Origin: Trichobilharzia szidati
Lineage: Eukaryota; Platyhelminthes; Trematoda; Strigeidida; Schistosomatidae
Direction of reading: 5' to 3'
DNA: 64,000 nucleotides
Assembly: GCA_944472155.2 (NCBI GenBank)
Contig: OX235277.1
Location: 12,658,804 to 12,722,803, forward strand
The notes under the pieces: generated by a model
Database searches by the model: none
The model's input: only the letters and a program-made list of their open reading frames with translations
What the model was told of the DNA's origin: nothing
Translations under genes and position numbers: made by a program
Shown: positions 49,756 to 62,076 of the stretch, piece by piece
How positions within the stretch are numbered: position 1 is the first letter of the stretch
Layout: the number at the start of each line of letters is the position of its first letter

Positions 49756-50255
49756 NNNNNNNNNNNNNNNNNNNNNNNNNNNNNNNNNNNNNNNNNNNNN
49801 NNNNNNNNNNNNNNNNNNNNNNNNNNNNNNNNNNNNNNNNNNNNNNNNNNNNNNNNNNNNNNNNNNNNNNNNNNNNNNNNNNNNNNNNNNNNNNNNNNNN
49901 NNNNNNNNNNNNNNNNNNNNNNNNNNNNNNNNNNNNNNNNNNNNNNNNNNNNNNNNNNNNNNNNNNNNNNNNNNNNNNNNNNNNNNNNNNNNNNNNNNNN
50001 NNNNNNNNNNNNNNNNNNNNNNNNNNNNNNNNNNNNNNNNNNNNNNNNNNNNNNNNNNNNNNNNNNNNNNNNNNNNNNNNNNNNNNNNNNNNNNNNNNNN
50101 NNNNNNNNNNNNNNNNNNNNNNNNNNNNNNNNNNNNNNNNNNNNNNNNNNNNNNNNNNNNNNNNNNNNNNNNNNNNNNNNNNNNNNNNNNNNNNNNNNNN
50201 NNNNNNNNNNNNNNNNNNNNNNNNNNNNNNNNNNNNNNNNNNNNNNNNNNNNNNN
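49756..50255. other. Assembly gap (500 N)
   Basis: Exactly 500 undetermined bases, a placeholder length. It hides the 5' part of the CR1 element that starts immediately after it. Confidence 0.95.
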
Positions 50256-52553
50256 CAAATTTTGTCTTGACACCTGTTGTCCCAGAGAAACGCTCTTCAT
50301 CAGATTTGACGGTTTCTCCTCCCCTCAACTTAAAACGCTTCGCAGAAAAAAGAAAAGCAATATAAAATGAAGGATAATGCTGGTTTGAAAAGAATTAACA
50401 TCCTAATAAAGTCCGAAATGCACAGATTGAATTCAATTTACAACCAAAGGTTCATATCCTGTAAAAATGCGTCTAACATATGGAAACTTTTCAAAGAAAT
50501 TACTGGTGTTAAGCAGATGACCAGTATTCCTTATTCCCTTGATGTTTCAGAACTAAACAAGTCCTTCACACATTTTCCCACAAATGCCAAACTTTCTAGT
50601 GTTACAAGTATTAATGAAACCTGCTTCCCTGGGTTTACTACAAATGATATTCTAAAATGTCTCCAGTCTATGAACCCTTCTTGTAGCCTGGGTTCAGATG
50701 GTTTGCTTGGTGTTATTCTTGAAAATTGTGCAGATATCCTGTGTTATCCTCTCATGGACATATTTAATGAATCTTTTTCCAAAAATGTCGTGCCAGCCGC
50801 TTGGAAGGACGTTAAAATTGTACCTATTCCTAAGTCGTCTACTGCGACATGTTTTAAATTTAGACCCAGTGCTATTACTTCCCCTTTTCTAAAAGCCATG
50901 GAAAAGTTGCTCTTACTTAATCTTCAACCTTCAGTTAAAGCATTTAACGATCCCAAACAATTCGCCTACAAACATAGTAGAAGTACTTTGGACGCAGCTG
51001 CAGTCCTGTATCATAACATTGTCTCCAGCTTAGACAAGGGGGCTAAATTTGTTCGCTGCACCTTTCTAGATTATATATCTGCTTTCGACTCAGTACCTAG
51101 GGACATTTTGCTAAACAAGCTTGCTGAAACTCAAACTGACTGTTGGGTTGTCAAATGGCTCCATTCTTATTTCTCAGAAAGAAAGCAATACACTGTATGT
51201 CAGGGAAAGTCGTCCACTTCATTGCTTACTGAGGCTGGTGTCCCTCAAGGCGCTGTCCTTTCTCCTTTTTTGTTTTCTTTCTTCTTGCATGATTTGCCTC
51301 ACTCCGATGAAATGAACTTTGTTAAGTATGCCGATGATCTAACTGTTTCAATGTCTGTTAACTCTCAACTTGACTGTATTAAGATTTACAACTTTCTACC
51401 AGAAATTAGCAAATGGTCTTCGTCTAACGGCCTTAAACTTAATCCTTCCAAATGTCAGACTGTAAATTTCACTAACCAATGTAAACGAAAGTTAAATGAA
51501 GCCGTTGGTTCTTATATCCCTTTCAAAATCGATGATTCTGATATAGAAACCAAGTTTGAAGTTAAATATCTTGGATTAGTTCTCTCTTCTGACCTATCCT
51601 GGTCCTCTCATGTCTTTGCGATTTCCAAAAGAATATTTCGTTTGACTTTTTACATTAAGAAGTTAAGGCACTCAGGCATAACTCAACCACTCCTCTTACA
51701 GTTTATCAACTCGTGTATTTTACCTATTCTTCTTTACTGTTCACCATTATTCTTTCCTGGATTGCTTAAAAAGGACTATTTCATACTTCGTAGAACTCTG
51801 AAGACTGTCAGTAGGACGAGTGGTGGTATCCTATTGAGCCATATCGTTGGCGTTGTGACCGATAGGCATTTGATGTCATGTAACAAATCCGCTAGGGGAA
51901 TTTTGTCAGACTCTGAGCACCCACTCTCAGCAGCTCCAACCTTGTGTCTCCTCAGGTAAAACAAGAAGTCTTTTCAGAAGACTTAATGCACGTACGTCTA
52001 AGTATAAAAATTCCACTATACCATATTTGGCACATACTTTAAGTGATGAAAATAGTGTCAGACATGAACTAACTAACCTTCTTTGCACTACTGAATAAAC
52101 CATTTCCTTCACCCTTAAAGCATTGTATTTCTTATATTTATAATCCTCTCATTTTTTTCGTTTTGTTTATTTTTTTCATAAGTGTGGTCATAATTTTAAG
52201 CTGTATTATGACTGTTAACTTTGTATTTCACCTCACTATACTATATCAACAGAACATTAGACTCAATAATCTATAACATACTAAAGTTTCCAAACTGAAT
52301 CGGCAGTACTGTTTTAAGCAAACTCACTGTTATTATTATTATTACTATATTTATTATTCTCAATTCGTGCTTCGAATATTTTTGACTTTATGTCGTAAAT
52401 GTGGACAAATTCCTCCGATTAGTTTTGTTTTAATTTTTAATGTTATATACATTTTGAGTAAATCAGATGCAATATTGTGACAAATACTGAGAATTCCATT
52501 CTGTATTATAAGTACTGTTTTGGAATAATGTAGATTATTATTATCATTATTAT
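50256..52553 (+). mobile_element. CR1-like non-LTR retrotransposon (SR1/Perere type)
   Basis: Starts inside the assembly gap and ends with an ATT-rich tail near 52530-52553. Right after it the duplication copy B begins. Contains the RT frame described separately. Before its start, 50260-50365 in another frame reads 'PPLNLKRFAEKRKAI', the usual sequence between endonuclease and RT in CR1/Jockey elements, so a frameshift lies near 50360. Confidence 0.85.
50367..51959 (+). CDS. CR1-like reverse transcriptase, partial, with frameshifts at both ends
   Basis: 530 codons covering the RT domain. Visible motifs: 'GSDGLLGVIL' (RT block 1), motif A with 'LDYISAFD' (Asp at residues 235 and 241), 'GVPQGAVLSPFLF' (block B', PQG at 293-295), catalytic 'YADD' at 321-324, 'GLKLNPSKC' (block D) and 'YLGLVLSSDLSWSSH' (block E). 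The catalytic residues are all present. The frame ends early: after 'SDSEHPL' a one-base shift leads to TAA at 51957. The other frame continues with the normal C-terminus ('SSGKTR', 'YKNSTIPYLAH') to TAA at 52096-52098. Role: copies element RNA at the target site. This copy is broken but young-looking. Confidence 0.85.
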   Translation: MKDNAGLKRINILIKSEMHRLNSIYNQRFISCKNASNIWKLFKEITGVKQMTSIPYSLDVSELNKSFTHFPTNAKLSSVTSINETCFPGFTTNDILKCLQSMNPSCSLGSDGLLGVILENCADILCYPLMDIFNESFSKNVVPAAWKDVKIVPIPKSSTATCFKFRPSAITSPFLKAMEKLLLLNLQPSVKAFNDPKQFAYKHSRSTLDAAAVLYHNIVSSLDKGAKFVRCTFLDYISAFDSVPRDILLNKLAETQTDCWVVKWLHSYFSERKQYTVCQGKSSTSLLTEAGVPQGAVLSPFLFSFFLHDLPHSDEMNFVKYADDLTVSMSVNSQLDCIKIYNFLPEISKWSSSNGLKLNPSKCQTVNFTNQCKRKLNEAVGSYIPFKIDDSDIETKFEVKYLGLVLSSDLSWSSHVFAISKRIFRLTFYIKKLRHSGITQPLLLQFINSCILPILLYCSPLFFPGLLKKDYFILRRTLKTVSRTSGGILLSHIVGVVTDRHLMSCNKSARGILSDSEHPLSAAPTLCLLR

Positions 52554-53082
52554 TTGTTATATTTACCTTTTTACTACCTATCTGCATTATTATTGGATTT
52601 GGCTACTGTTTTTATTTTTATATGTCCCAACCTCGTACACAATTCGTTAATACAACGTCCTGAATCCGCAATTATACAAACTGACTTTTTTCTCGTAATT
52701 ATAATCCCATTTTGTTTTTCAACCCGATCTTCCTGATTATTGCACATTTGAATTTTTAGTCTGACCTCTGACCGGAAATAATTCTGGAACTTTCTCCCAA
52801 ATGCAATATTAATACACGAATGAACAGCCTAGTTCATGACTTCGTCGAAAAAGATTTTCTTTGCTGTAACTGTCTCTTTGATAATTTTACTGTTTCTTTA
52901 ATTAACGTTTATAAGCAGTTATTATTGTAATTGGTGTGGTGAATACGCCCAGAATCATGCCATGACTACACTTTGTTTATTACAATTTTATAAGACCATT
53001 ACAGTAAACAACTCAACAAAAACTTGTCAGCTGGAATTTCCCTGCAAACTTCTACATCCGACATCTTCAGAGGTGGATAATA

Positions 53083-54112
53083 TTAATAATAGTGATTTAC
53101 TTTATTCCAAAAACAGTACTTGTATTACAGAATGGAATTTTCAGCATTAATCACAATATCGCATCTAATTTCTTCAATTTATAAATAAAATTATTCACAC
53201 AGAAAATTTTTCTACATTTACAATAGGGGTTATATCAAAAAAAAGATATGCGGCATATAAAATGGAAATAATACTAATGATAGCAGCTAATGTAATGATA
53301 ATAATACAAGTGGAAATTGCCGTGGGCTTGTTTCACACACTAGTATCGATGCGGTATACAAATCCTTGCATGATTAAAAATATTGAATATAATGTTCTCT
53401 TTACATGATATGGTGAGGGGAAAAACAAAGATTACAGCAGTCATAGAGATAAGTTGGTGTTTGCAGTTATGAAAGTAAAAACAAAGAATCAACAGGACCA
53501 TAAATATAATAGAAATAATAAAAGTACAACATGAAGGTATATAAAGATGGATGGAGGAGATTGTTTATTTACTAGATGAAAAAAGGTTAGTCATTTCTTA
53601 CCTGACGCTATTTTCGTCACATAAAATACGTGCCAAGTATGGTATCATAGAATTTTGATACTTAGACGTGCGAGCATACAGTTTTCTGAAGTTACTTCTT
53701 GTTCTACCTGAGGAGATGCAAGGTGAAAGCTGAGGGTAAAGTGAATGCTCCAAGTCAGACAAAATCCCTTTAGCAAATTTACTGCACGAAGTCAAATGGC
53801 TATCGACAACGACGTTAACTATGTAGTCCACTGGGACACCACTCATCTTACTGACAGTATTCAGCATTCTACGATTTGTGACAAAGTCATTTTTAAGCAA
53901 ACCAGGAAAGAATGAGGGTGAACAATAAAGAAGAATAGGTAGGATGCAGGAGTTTATGAACTGTAAGAGGAGGGGTTGAGTTAAACCCGAGTGCCTTAAC
54001 TTCCTAATGTAAAATGTCAGTCGGAATATTTTACTGGAGATCGCTGTGACATGGGAAGACCAGGAGAGATCAGAAGAGAGAATAAGTGCAAGAGTTTGTT
54101 TTTAGATGACGT
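53083..54112 (-). mobile_element. CR1-like retrotransposon 3' fragment, duplicate of 1912-2946
   Basis: The minus-strand frame 53900-53598 repeats the C-terminal CR1 sequence ('VDYIVNVVVDSHLTSC', 'SSGRTRSNF'). Upstream of it the frame is broken relative to copy A, and the 3' end near 53090 again shows 'CTTTATTCCA'. Both ends coincide with those of the copy-A fragment. Confidence 0.8.
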
Positions 54113-55009
54113 ATGATCTATTTGTCTACGTTCAGATTTGTGCACTTTACTTTCTTGATCAAGTGGCACACTGATTTAGAGCACTTAATCGGAATGATAA
54201 ATTTTATCGTTCTGAAATCTGATATGCATCTATGGTGAACCGTAATTTGAAGTAGCAGTGAGTTACTTAAATTGATGGTCGTTGAACATGTGTGATCAAT
54301 AAACCTCAATCGAATCACGACTGAAGAGCTGCAATCATCATCACCTCTGAGTCGACAGTCCTGCATAAAACTATCGTTTTTCTTAAAGCAGGTTACACTG
54401 ATAGTCATTTTTGTAATTTCTGAATGGATATGTAACAAAGAATGCTCTTTTCGATAACTTCATCATCAGGTTCTGAAGTTATATATACACTATGGTGAAT
54501 GAATGAATTAGTGGTAGTAACAGAAATAATTTTGGTTAAATAACCGCGAATCAATTATATCAACAGATTACAGTTCACTAGCATCAACATAACAATAAAC
54601 TGAAGGTCAGAAAAATTAGGAACGATGATAATACCACTTCATGAATTCATAGTCGCTACTGAAGGCCAGCCAGGGCAGTAGTAGTGGCTGGACTTGCTTC
54701 TTTTGCTTTTGAGTAATCATAAATATCAACAGGATAGCAGTTGGAAACACGAAGGATAAAGAATATTATATAATGATTTCTATTTATTTTATAATTTTAG
54801 AAATAACTAATAAAAGAATCCAAATTGACTGCAATTAATTACGAAATTTGTTTTTTAGGAGTGCTCTCTGTCCCCAGCTAGCGGAGATATTAGGCTGCTT
54901 TTTAGATAAGTTGCCAAAGCAGCTTCAAGGAAACTATTCCACATGTTTAAGAAATTGGGGGGGGAAATCGAGTACACTTTTTATTCCAGCAGCATGATTT
55001 TTTCATGAG

Positions 55010-55345
55010 TTAACATAGTTTAGAGAACCATTGGAAAACCGTAGAGTACTAGGATGCCCTTTCATCTTGGTTTGACACTCTTCATCAGAACAGATATACG
55101 AGGGGTTCGAATTTGGGAGCTTACAGTCAGAGGGTGAGCTCGTAGACCATTACGACACTAAGACCCAATCCATTTGCTGATTCCCGATATGTGAAAAAGA
55201 GAAGACATTCAGCGAAGAGACTCTTTTCGGCGAATTCTCAATCTTTTTTTTCACATGATTCTTTTTCACATGACTCAATGGGGATTTTCAATCTACTCAA
55301 AGATTCCCGATATAACGCTACCACTAGCCAATGTCTTAGGTGAGT
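55010..55345 (-). repeat. Degenerate Smα-type hammerhead SINE, split by an insertion
   Basis: Duplicate of 4735-4940. CTGATGA (reverse complement at 55082-55088) and GAAA remain, but the cleavage triplet is absent. The upstream part is interrupted by the 111-bp insertion at 55191-55301. Confidence 0.6.
55191..55301. mobile_element. Small insertion with 12-bp target duplication
   Basis: Flanked by GATTCCCGATAT at 55179-55190 and 55302-55313. Copy A has a single GATTCGCGATAT here. The insert begins GTGAAAAAGAG and contains CTTTTTCAC and a T8 run, giving an internal inverted segment. No A/B box or coding frame. Family not recognised. Confidence 0.7.
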
Positions 55346-55911
55346 TGCTTTAGGTTTGTCGACGCCAAAATCTCAGCGATGAATTTACAATTAGCTCACA
55401 TTGGAATTATTCTAGGAGGAGAAGCAATATTGAAACGCCAAAGTGATGTTACTACGGAAATAAGAAGGTGAATGTCTTCTACTCGTAAATAGAACGTATT
55501 TTATAATTGAAGTGCATTTCACTTAATAACTGAGAATAGTACAATTCTGCTTTAGAAAACATTTAATATTTCATCGTTATACATAAAATTTCAACAGAAG
55601 GCTTCGACTCGATGTTTATGTGAATAGGAAGTAAGAAATATTCAGGCGTTAGGTAACATAGTACGAATACTGTTTTCTTGACAAAAATGAAACAGTACAA
55701 CTTTATTTAAAAACGATTTCGTGTTGACACTTTGTTTACACGAAGTAAATAATTGTAAATATTAAACATCTTAGGAGATGGCAAGTAATTTTTAACAATC
55801 AATGTACTCTTGATTGATTTTTTGAATGACATTCAACAAAATGCTGTGTACTTCTCGAAGGAGGCAAAGAAGAGTTAACATAATGGATAAGTTAATGCTT
55901 CAGCTCAGGTG

Positions 55912-56276
55912 GAACTGGGATGAGATCACTAACCCTATGCCTAACCTTCTAACTTTTTCTTGGCTGACAACCCGATAGTTAAACTATAAACTAGGCGAGA
56001 TTGACAAACCTACGTCGGAACAAATAAGCATTAAAAGTACATTATGTAAGCAGAAGAGTTGGTCGATACAGTCACAGAAACCATTCACACAAAACACCAG
56101 CAGTTGTAACAACAATCTGCCTAAAGTGCTTAACTGCAGAGAAAGAATCAAACTTTCTCTCCATGCTTCGCTCTTTATTTCAATTTATTTTTGTACCTAT
56201 AACCTTCTAATCTATCTTTATTAAAAACTTTTTCACTTATGATAGTGAAGAATTTTCATGTTAATCAATTTATCTT
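55912..56276. mobile_element. About 365-bp insertion private to copy B
   Basis: Copy A runs from 'GCTTCTGCTGAGC' almost directly into 'GCTCCTGATGATAT' (5500-5540). Copy B has ~365 bp between the same points. No coding frame, tRNA boxes or clear terminal repeats. Boundaries are approximate. It could equally be a deletion in copy A. Confidence 0.5.
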
Positions 56277-56664
56277 CTTTGCTCCTGATGATATATATTC
56301 ACACATTCAAAAAATGTATTATCACCGCGTCAGCTGGTGTGCGAAATCGCGATTGCACAGTTTCTGATTAGGAAATCATCGGAAAGATGTTTTGTTCACT
56401 TTATTTGAATTCTTTATTTTAACCATGGCTGAATACAACACCTAAATACTTGCTAAGATAACTTTAATTAGCAGTCGAGTGAGCTAAGGCTGCATAGCGA
56501 GTAAGCGGCAGAGTTCTCTATCTATTTAAGGATCATAAAACGAGTTGTAGTTAACGCTGAATCCATTCTATCCTTTATTCTGTAGTTTCTTGAATTAGCA
56601 CCGTTCAAATGCTTTTTATTGCATTTTCAAATTTTTAATCTTCCTGCACAACAAAAAGGGAGTG

Positions 56665-56859
56665 TTTATTTATTTTTATTTTTATTACAGCTTGATTCCA
56701 CACCGCATTTTCAGTACAAGTATGGAATTTTCAGCATGGATATCGGTAGCCCAAATTTTGCATGCCGACTATAGATATCGAGTGTGCGCCGGCATGTTAT
56801 CGAACCCCGGACCAAGTGCATGGTCGGCGAGAGTCCTAACCATTGTGCCACCGACGCAC
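56665..56859 (-). repeat. tRNA-derived SINE private to copy B
   Basis: Same family as 8556-8752, reversed, with a T-rich tail at the left and a tRNA-like head at the right (B-box as ATCGAACCCCGG near 56800). Copy A is empty at 5930-5936, so the insertion came after the duplication. Confidence 0.85.
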
Positions 56860-57323
56860 TTTCGACTGAATACTAAAATGACTCATTAGTACGCTACATA
56901 CTTTGTGAGCAATGTTTCGAATATAACTGCATATTTCTTTACTAACTTAAGTAGTAAGTTCTGTGTAACTGTGCTGCACTTTGATTCAGGTACAACTACT
57001 ATCCATTTTCAATTCGCAACCAAAGAAAATCTTGTATACTTTCTTATGTATAATGACACTATAAGTTATTGTCGCACTATCAGTAATGTGGAGACAGATA
57101 AATGACTAGCTGTAAATAGATTATCTGGTTGGAAGATGCCATCCACGTACTGGGTCAATCATATATGAACCGGCTTTACCTACATGTCTTAGGTGATTCC
57201 CATAAGTTCATATTCAGGTTTGTGAATGTCAGCATCAAAGCACTTCTTTCTTCGCTCATAGCATATGAAATGTAATACTTCGCGAAATAGTGCAATTGAA
57301 TATCAACTCATAGATAAACAGTA

Positions 57324-58159
57324 ATTGGCTCACTACAAAACTTGTCATTCGCACACTCTACCATGGATAATATCGAAGATCTTGACTGATAAAATACCAA
57401 AATATTTATTTCTCGTTGATTCTTTGTGTTCTCCTTGGAATGCCATATTTCAATCACTGCGAATGCGAGTACATCTAGATTAAAACAACAACAAAAAATG
57501 AGAAAGTACGCATCTCGGATTCCACTGATCATCACCATAAACCGGGATGAAAAGGCATTGACCCCGAAATTTATTTCAGTTATTATCAACTTGATCTCAA
57601 GATCTCATTGTCACCGATAAAGTTTCTATCTACAGGGTGAATTTTCTGAAAAAATATCAACCTCGAGTTAAACATTTCGAGAAGATATGTGAAAAGATAA
57701 AATGGACATAGAAATGTCAAAAAATAAAAATCAATTTCCTCTACAGCAGACATCCAGTAGATTATTTCAACTGAGAAATAATTTGAACTGTTGCAAAAGA
57801 TTCATAGCAATTTCATTGAATAGGATACGCAGAGTCGTTCCTGCCACTGTCACTTTGCTACCTCACTCTGATAAAACTAGTAAGTGACCTGAGTTGTCAT
57901 CTCATCCAGAATCAAATCGATTTTCTGACTTGTTGTACACAACTTGTGTAGTCGGATTTGATGGAAATGAAAACTGCTTGAACTGTCAACTTTTCACATA
58001 TATACACACATATATGTATAATCCAATCGTTGTCATCCGACTGGAATTCTCATGTCTCACCTAAATTCATAAATAACATGTTCCATCAAAAACAATCTCA
58101 GTTAGCTTAGTGTCTCAAATTCATTTGAATTCGTTGATTCAATAAGTGATGCTTGTGTA
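57324..58159. other. No gene recognised
   Basis: Frames at 57308-57589 (-), 57426-57620 and 57702-57887 (+) lack motifs. Confidence 0.4.
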
Positions 58160-59040
58160 TCCAGGGAGAAAAATGATATCCATGGATGTTACGTCCCTGT
58201 TTACCAATGTTCCTCTCACTGAAACCATTTGGTTGTTATGCAAATTCATCGGGGATAATTATGCAGACGTGTGTGTTACGAGACACTAACTGAAGGAACT
58301 ACTATTGAGATGCACTTTGAATGTTCAATTCAAGTTCAACAACACGCTTTATAGATAAAGAGATGTAGTGAAAATGGGGACATTATTCAGTTCTTTACTT
58401 GCAGACTGCTTCTTGACAAGTTTTGAGAATAGTATGTTATGGCCTGCTGTTCACAGTTTTCATTCGTACCAAAGATACATGGAAGATACTTTCATCATAT
58501 GTGACGACAATACCGACATCGAATTGATAACTGAGGAGTTCAACAAGTACTACAGTGCTATCCATTTCATAACAGAATCAGAGGTGAAATCGGAATTCCA
58601 TTTTTCAGATTTTCTTTTAAAAAGGACATCTGAGGGTTCTCTTTGAAGAACAATCTACAGGAAACCAATATGGAAAAGTGAATACACGAATTTTCACATT
58701 TATGTCCCTTGTAAAAGAAAGAGAAAACTTATCAACTCCTTTTCTTCAAGAATGATTGGAGTATGTACCTGTACTACAATTGATGGTGAACTGTAGTGAC
58801 TCACACGGGTCTTCTCGGAAAATGAGTGTCCTCCAAGTATTGATCGAGGAGAAGTGGAAATAAAGCGAAAACACGAAAGAAACCATACGGTGCTGCGGAA
58901 ACTGCTATTCATGAAGTTTGAATTTGAACGTGATACTGCAGCTGAGATTCTGTAAAATAGCCCAATGAGATCACTGTGAAAAGACTTATTTACCGCTAAA
59001 CGAAGGATCAGTATTACTGCCAATACTTCCCTTTGCGGAG
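58160..59040 (+). pseudogene. Penelope-like element, RT domain fragment
   Basis: Starts with 'MDVTSLFTNVPL' (58183 on), the PLE RT motif A with its Asp. It continues with 'FSSLLADCFLTSFE' (block B) and, at about 58475-58490, 'RYMEDTFII' where functional elements have Y-x-D-D-T, so the first catalytic Asp is Glu. Then come 'FHFSDFLLKR' and 'TIYRKPIW'. Stops near 58290, 58355 and 58645 interrupt it. The right part is duplicated next to unit 2 (20765-21030), so this insertion is older than at least one unit duplication. No GIY-YIG end is seen. Confidence 0.75.
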
Positions 59041-62030
59041 ATTTGTGCAGTTAAAATGATCTAAGTGACTGGACGAGACAACATCTCTCAAAACGATCCG
59101 CTGACCTCTTTCTCTTCGAGTTGGCGCGTGCGAAATATCTATGATTGTGAATAAATATGTCTCAGATAGCGAGTAATAGGAATTAGATATTATTCATTGG
59201 CTCAGTTTTACGAGGATAGTATTATTCACTTGTTTTGAAAACAAGTGAATTCAGCTCCCAATGTCACTTTAATGCAATGAGAGATATCCACACAGTGAAA
59301 TCACATAAATACTGCAAACCATAACGAGAACATCGTTACTAGAGGCCGTTAAGTAGGTAAGGTACTGAGAGATCCTGTTAGTGAAAGTACACTGACAAGC
59401 AAGTGAACACACAACCAAATAGGTGAATATGGTAAATACTTGAAGACTTCGAAGATGATATTGATTCTGTCAAGTCCATGAGTGTTGTCAACATAAAGGG
59501 GGAAGAATAACGCCTAAAATTGCTGAGGTTTGTGGGATTGAGACGAATTAATTCACTCACTGTAAGTCGGTGTGAAAAGTGACCAATAACGTTAAGTGAT
59601 TCTGAGTGGACTCAATCGAAAGCAAGGCACTTCCGCATTGTTACATAATTTACAAAAGTCGATTCGAGAAAAGAAAATGCACAGGGCTTCATTTGAAATC
59701 CACTATTTTCACTCCTATGTAGTACAGCATGAATATGATTTCGACATCCGGCTGACAGCTGGGTGTGGACAAGATGTGAATCAGGATGCGCGTGAGTCTG
59801 TATATGGCACAAGAAATGAAGAGTGAATGATTTTCATAAGAAACTTGAACGTGACAAAAGCGAAAAATTGATTTATCGTATCTCTTGACACGAAGCCACT
59901 GAAAATTCGAACGAAGTGTGTAGATCACAATTCCGTATCAACCAATATTCGACATTATTAGATTATCATTTGTGAAGACGTATAACAGTGATGAGCTTCA
60001 GCTGGGATCGCAAATGCATAGGGCTGAGATTTCGAAATCGTAATAAACAGTGACGAGACGAGACAAAATGTCTCACAGACATACAGTGAAACAGTCATCT
60101 GGAGCAGTTCTATCAGTCGTTACATCAGGATCATAAGTTAAGTTTTAGCAGAGTATCAACGAGTTTGCGTGAAAATGGTTGAAGTAGCGAATTAAACGAA
60201 TACGAAATCAAAAAACCTGAGGAAGCAAGAAAACAATGCTCAAGCGACAAAATCTATGTGTCATCTATCGACTACCGAATAAACACTCTGAATCCACTAG
60301 TTGCTAAATGATTCAAAGAAAAATGCTGTAATGAATTGCTCAAGACTGACAAATTTCTTTGCATGCAATCAAATTCTCACGTATTATTTTAAAGCCGGCA
60401 GGCATTACATTAGCAAATTCATAAATACTATACACGACATAGATTGCATCTCTGAACATCCATCCTGAAGGCGTCCATTCCTCATATCACTTGTTGACTA
60501 ATACAGGTGTACAAACTAATCGTTCACATTTTTTCGTGAGTATTGACATATGCACAAGTTATGATCATTGCTAAGTGGATTTTGTTAGTTATCTTGCAGA
60601 TTACAATTACTGTTTGACTATTGTGCGCATACAGCTATCGAAGGTGATGAGGAAGATATTGAAGAGTGTTTTCCTTGATCAGTGATTACTCTTTACAATT
60701 CTGAATCGCCTCCTTTCAGAGATTGTGAGGAATGACTGTGTTGTGTGTTCCAGTCTATGCAGAGCAATCACTCGTACTTGAATCTTCTTCTACATAATCT
60801 TCCAATGGCAGACTGATATATTAACCAAACTTTAAAATGATTTGAAAGGTTTCGTAGACTTCAAATTCTTAAGAATGCTGTCTAATAGAAACGTCAGGAT
60901 TTCTACACTCATCTGAAATGTGATTCAGCGTCAATATTTCGTGCTCGACTATGCTGTAAATACAAACTTTACTTTAGTATGAGAGAGGAATTAACATCAT
61001 CCATCAAAGAAACGCTCCTATGTGCGAATCGTGAGATTGTGTCTCAAATTGATTCTCAACTAAGAGACCTGCATGGATAAGACAGCGCCAGTTTAACTTT
61101 GTTCAAACGTAAATGCAATCAACAGGGTAGATGCATTCTCCGGATTTCAGTCACTTCACAGTGGTGGTTCAATGAATCTGTTTCCAACGTGGCAAATGAC
61201 TGTTCTATTGCAAATGACGTCACCACTTGGGAATCAATATCACACGCGAAATAGTATTTGAGAATGTCGACCAGTGTGTCGATATAATTATTGTGGTGCC
61301 TAATATCATGTTGAAATTTATCCCTCGACTACGCTGATAATGTATTTCAATCAGGCGTTTACAGAACCTTGTGCGTGGTAATCTAAAATTCGAACACAGG
61401 GGTAAATTCTAAAATACGGAAAGTTTGTATTCAATTTGAAGTGTTACATACAGCAAGTCATGTCGATCTCACTTCGTCAACGCCCAACTGGTTCCTCTCT
61501 CCTCTTCATTTTCGATCAATGTTCCACATGTAACATGGAAACCAAATTATTCATTATTCTGTTACATTTTTCGTTTACGTGTAACAACGAGTTCTATATA
61601 TTTTGTTATTATTTCCAGCGAGATTATGCACAGGGCGTCCACTTAATGTAAGTAACATTTATCCGAATACAAAATGAGAATGAAAATAACAATTCGAACA
61701 GTCAGTATGATCATGTGCAGTGAAGAAGTAGAACTTATAGGTGTATGTAAACCACAATTGTAATAGAATTATAATAAGTGACTTGGTCTATCCACAATGC
61801 ACACAATACAACTACTCACGGACACCATGTATAACCTCAATGTTACATTCAATTACAATAAATTACGTGACGAATACTCGTGTTCTTCTCATTGATCTCA
61901 CTACACTGACTACGTTTCCACTAATCCCTGTGAATAACAAAATGTTCACTCATGTTCCAGTGTGAACAATGTTCATACGTGTGTGATCACAATGGCATAG
62001 ATATGTCCACCATTTGGATACAGTGGGAAA

Positions 62031-62037
62031 TATATAA
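62031..62037 (+). promoter_or_regulatory. TATA box of cysteine-rich gene 4
   Basis: TATATAA, 46 bp upstream of the ATG. Confidence 0.6.
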
Positions 62038-62076
62038 TGGCTTTCCCCTTCACACTATGGCAATAATAATCAGACT

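Larger units (their letters stand above)
52556..57323. repeat. Segmental duplication, copy B
   Basis: Collinear with 1395-6398 (see copy A). Private insertions relative to A: 111 bp at 55191-55301, about 365 bp at 55912-56276 and a SINE at 56665-56859. Lacks the PLE of copy A. Confidence 0.85.

Noticed and set aside
49716..50365. Long frames crossing the N gap
   Set aside because: Artefacts of translating undetermined bases. Only the last ~30 codons before 50365 carry CR1-like sequence.
54440..54480. CTGATGA ... CGAAA on the minus strand as a further hammerhead
   Set aside because: Bases between the two motifs do not form a convincing stem II and no cleavage triplet with stem I is seen.
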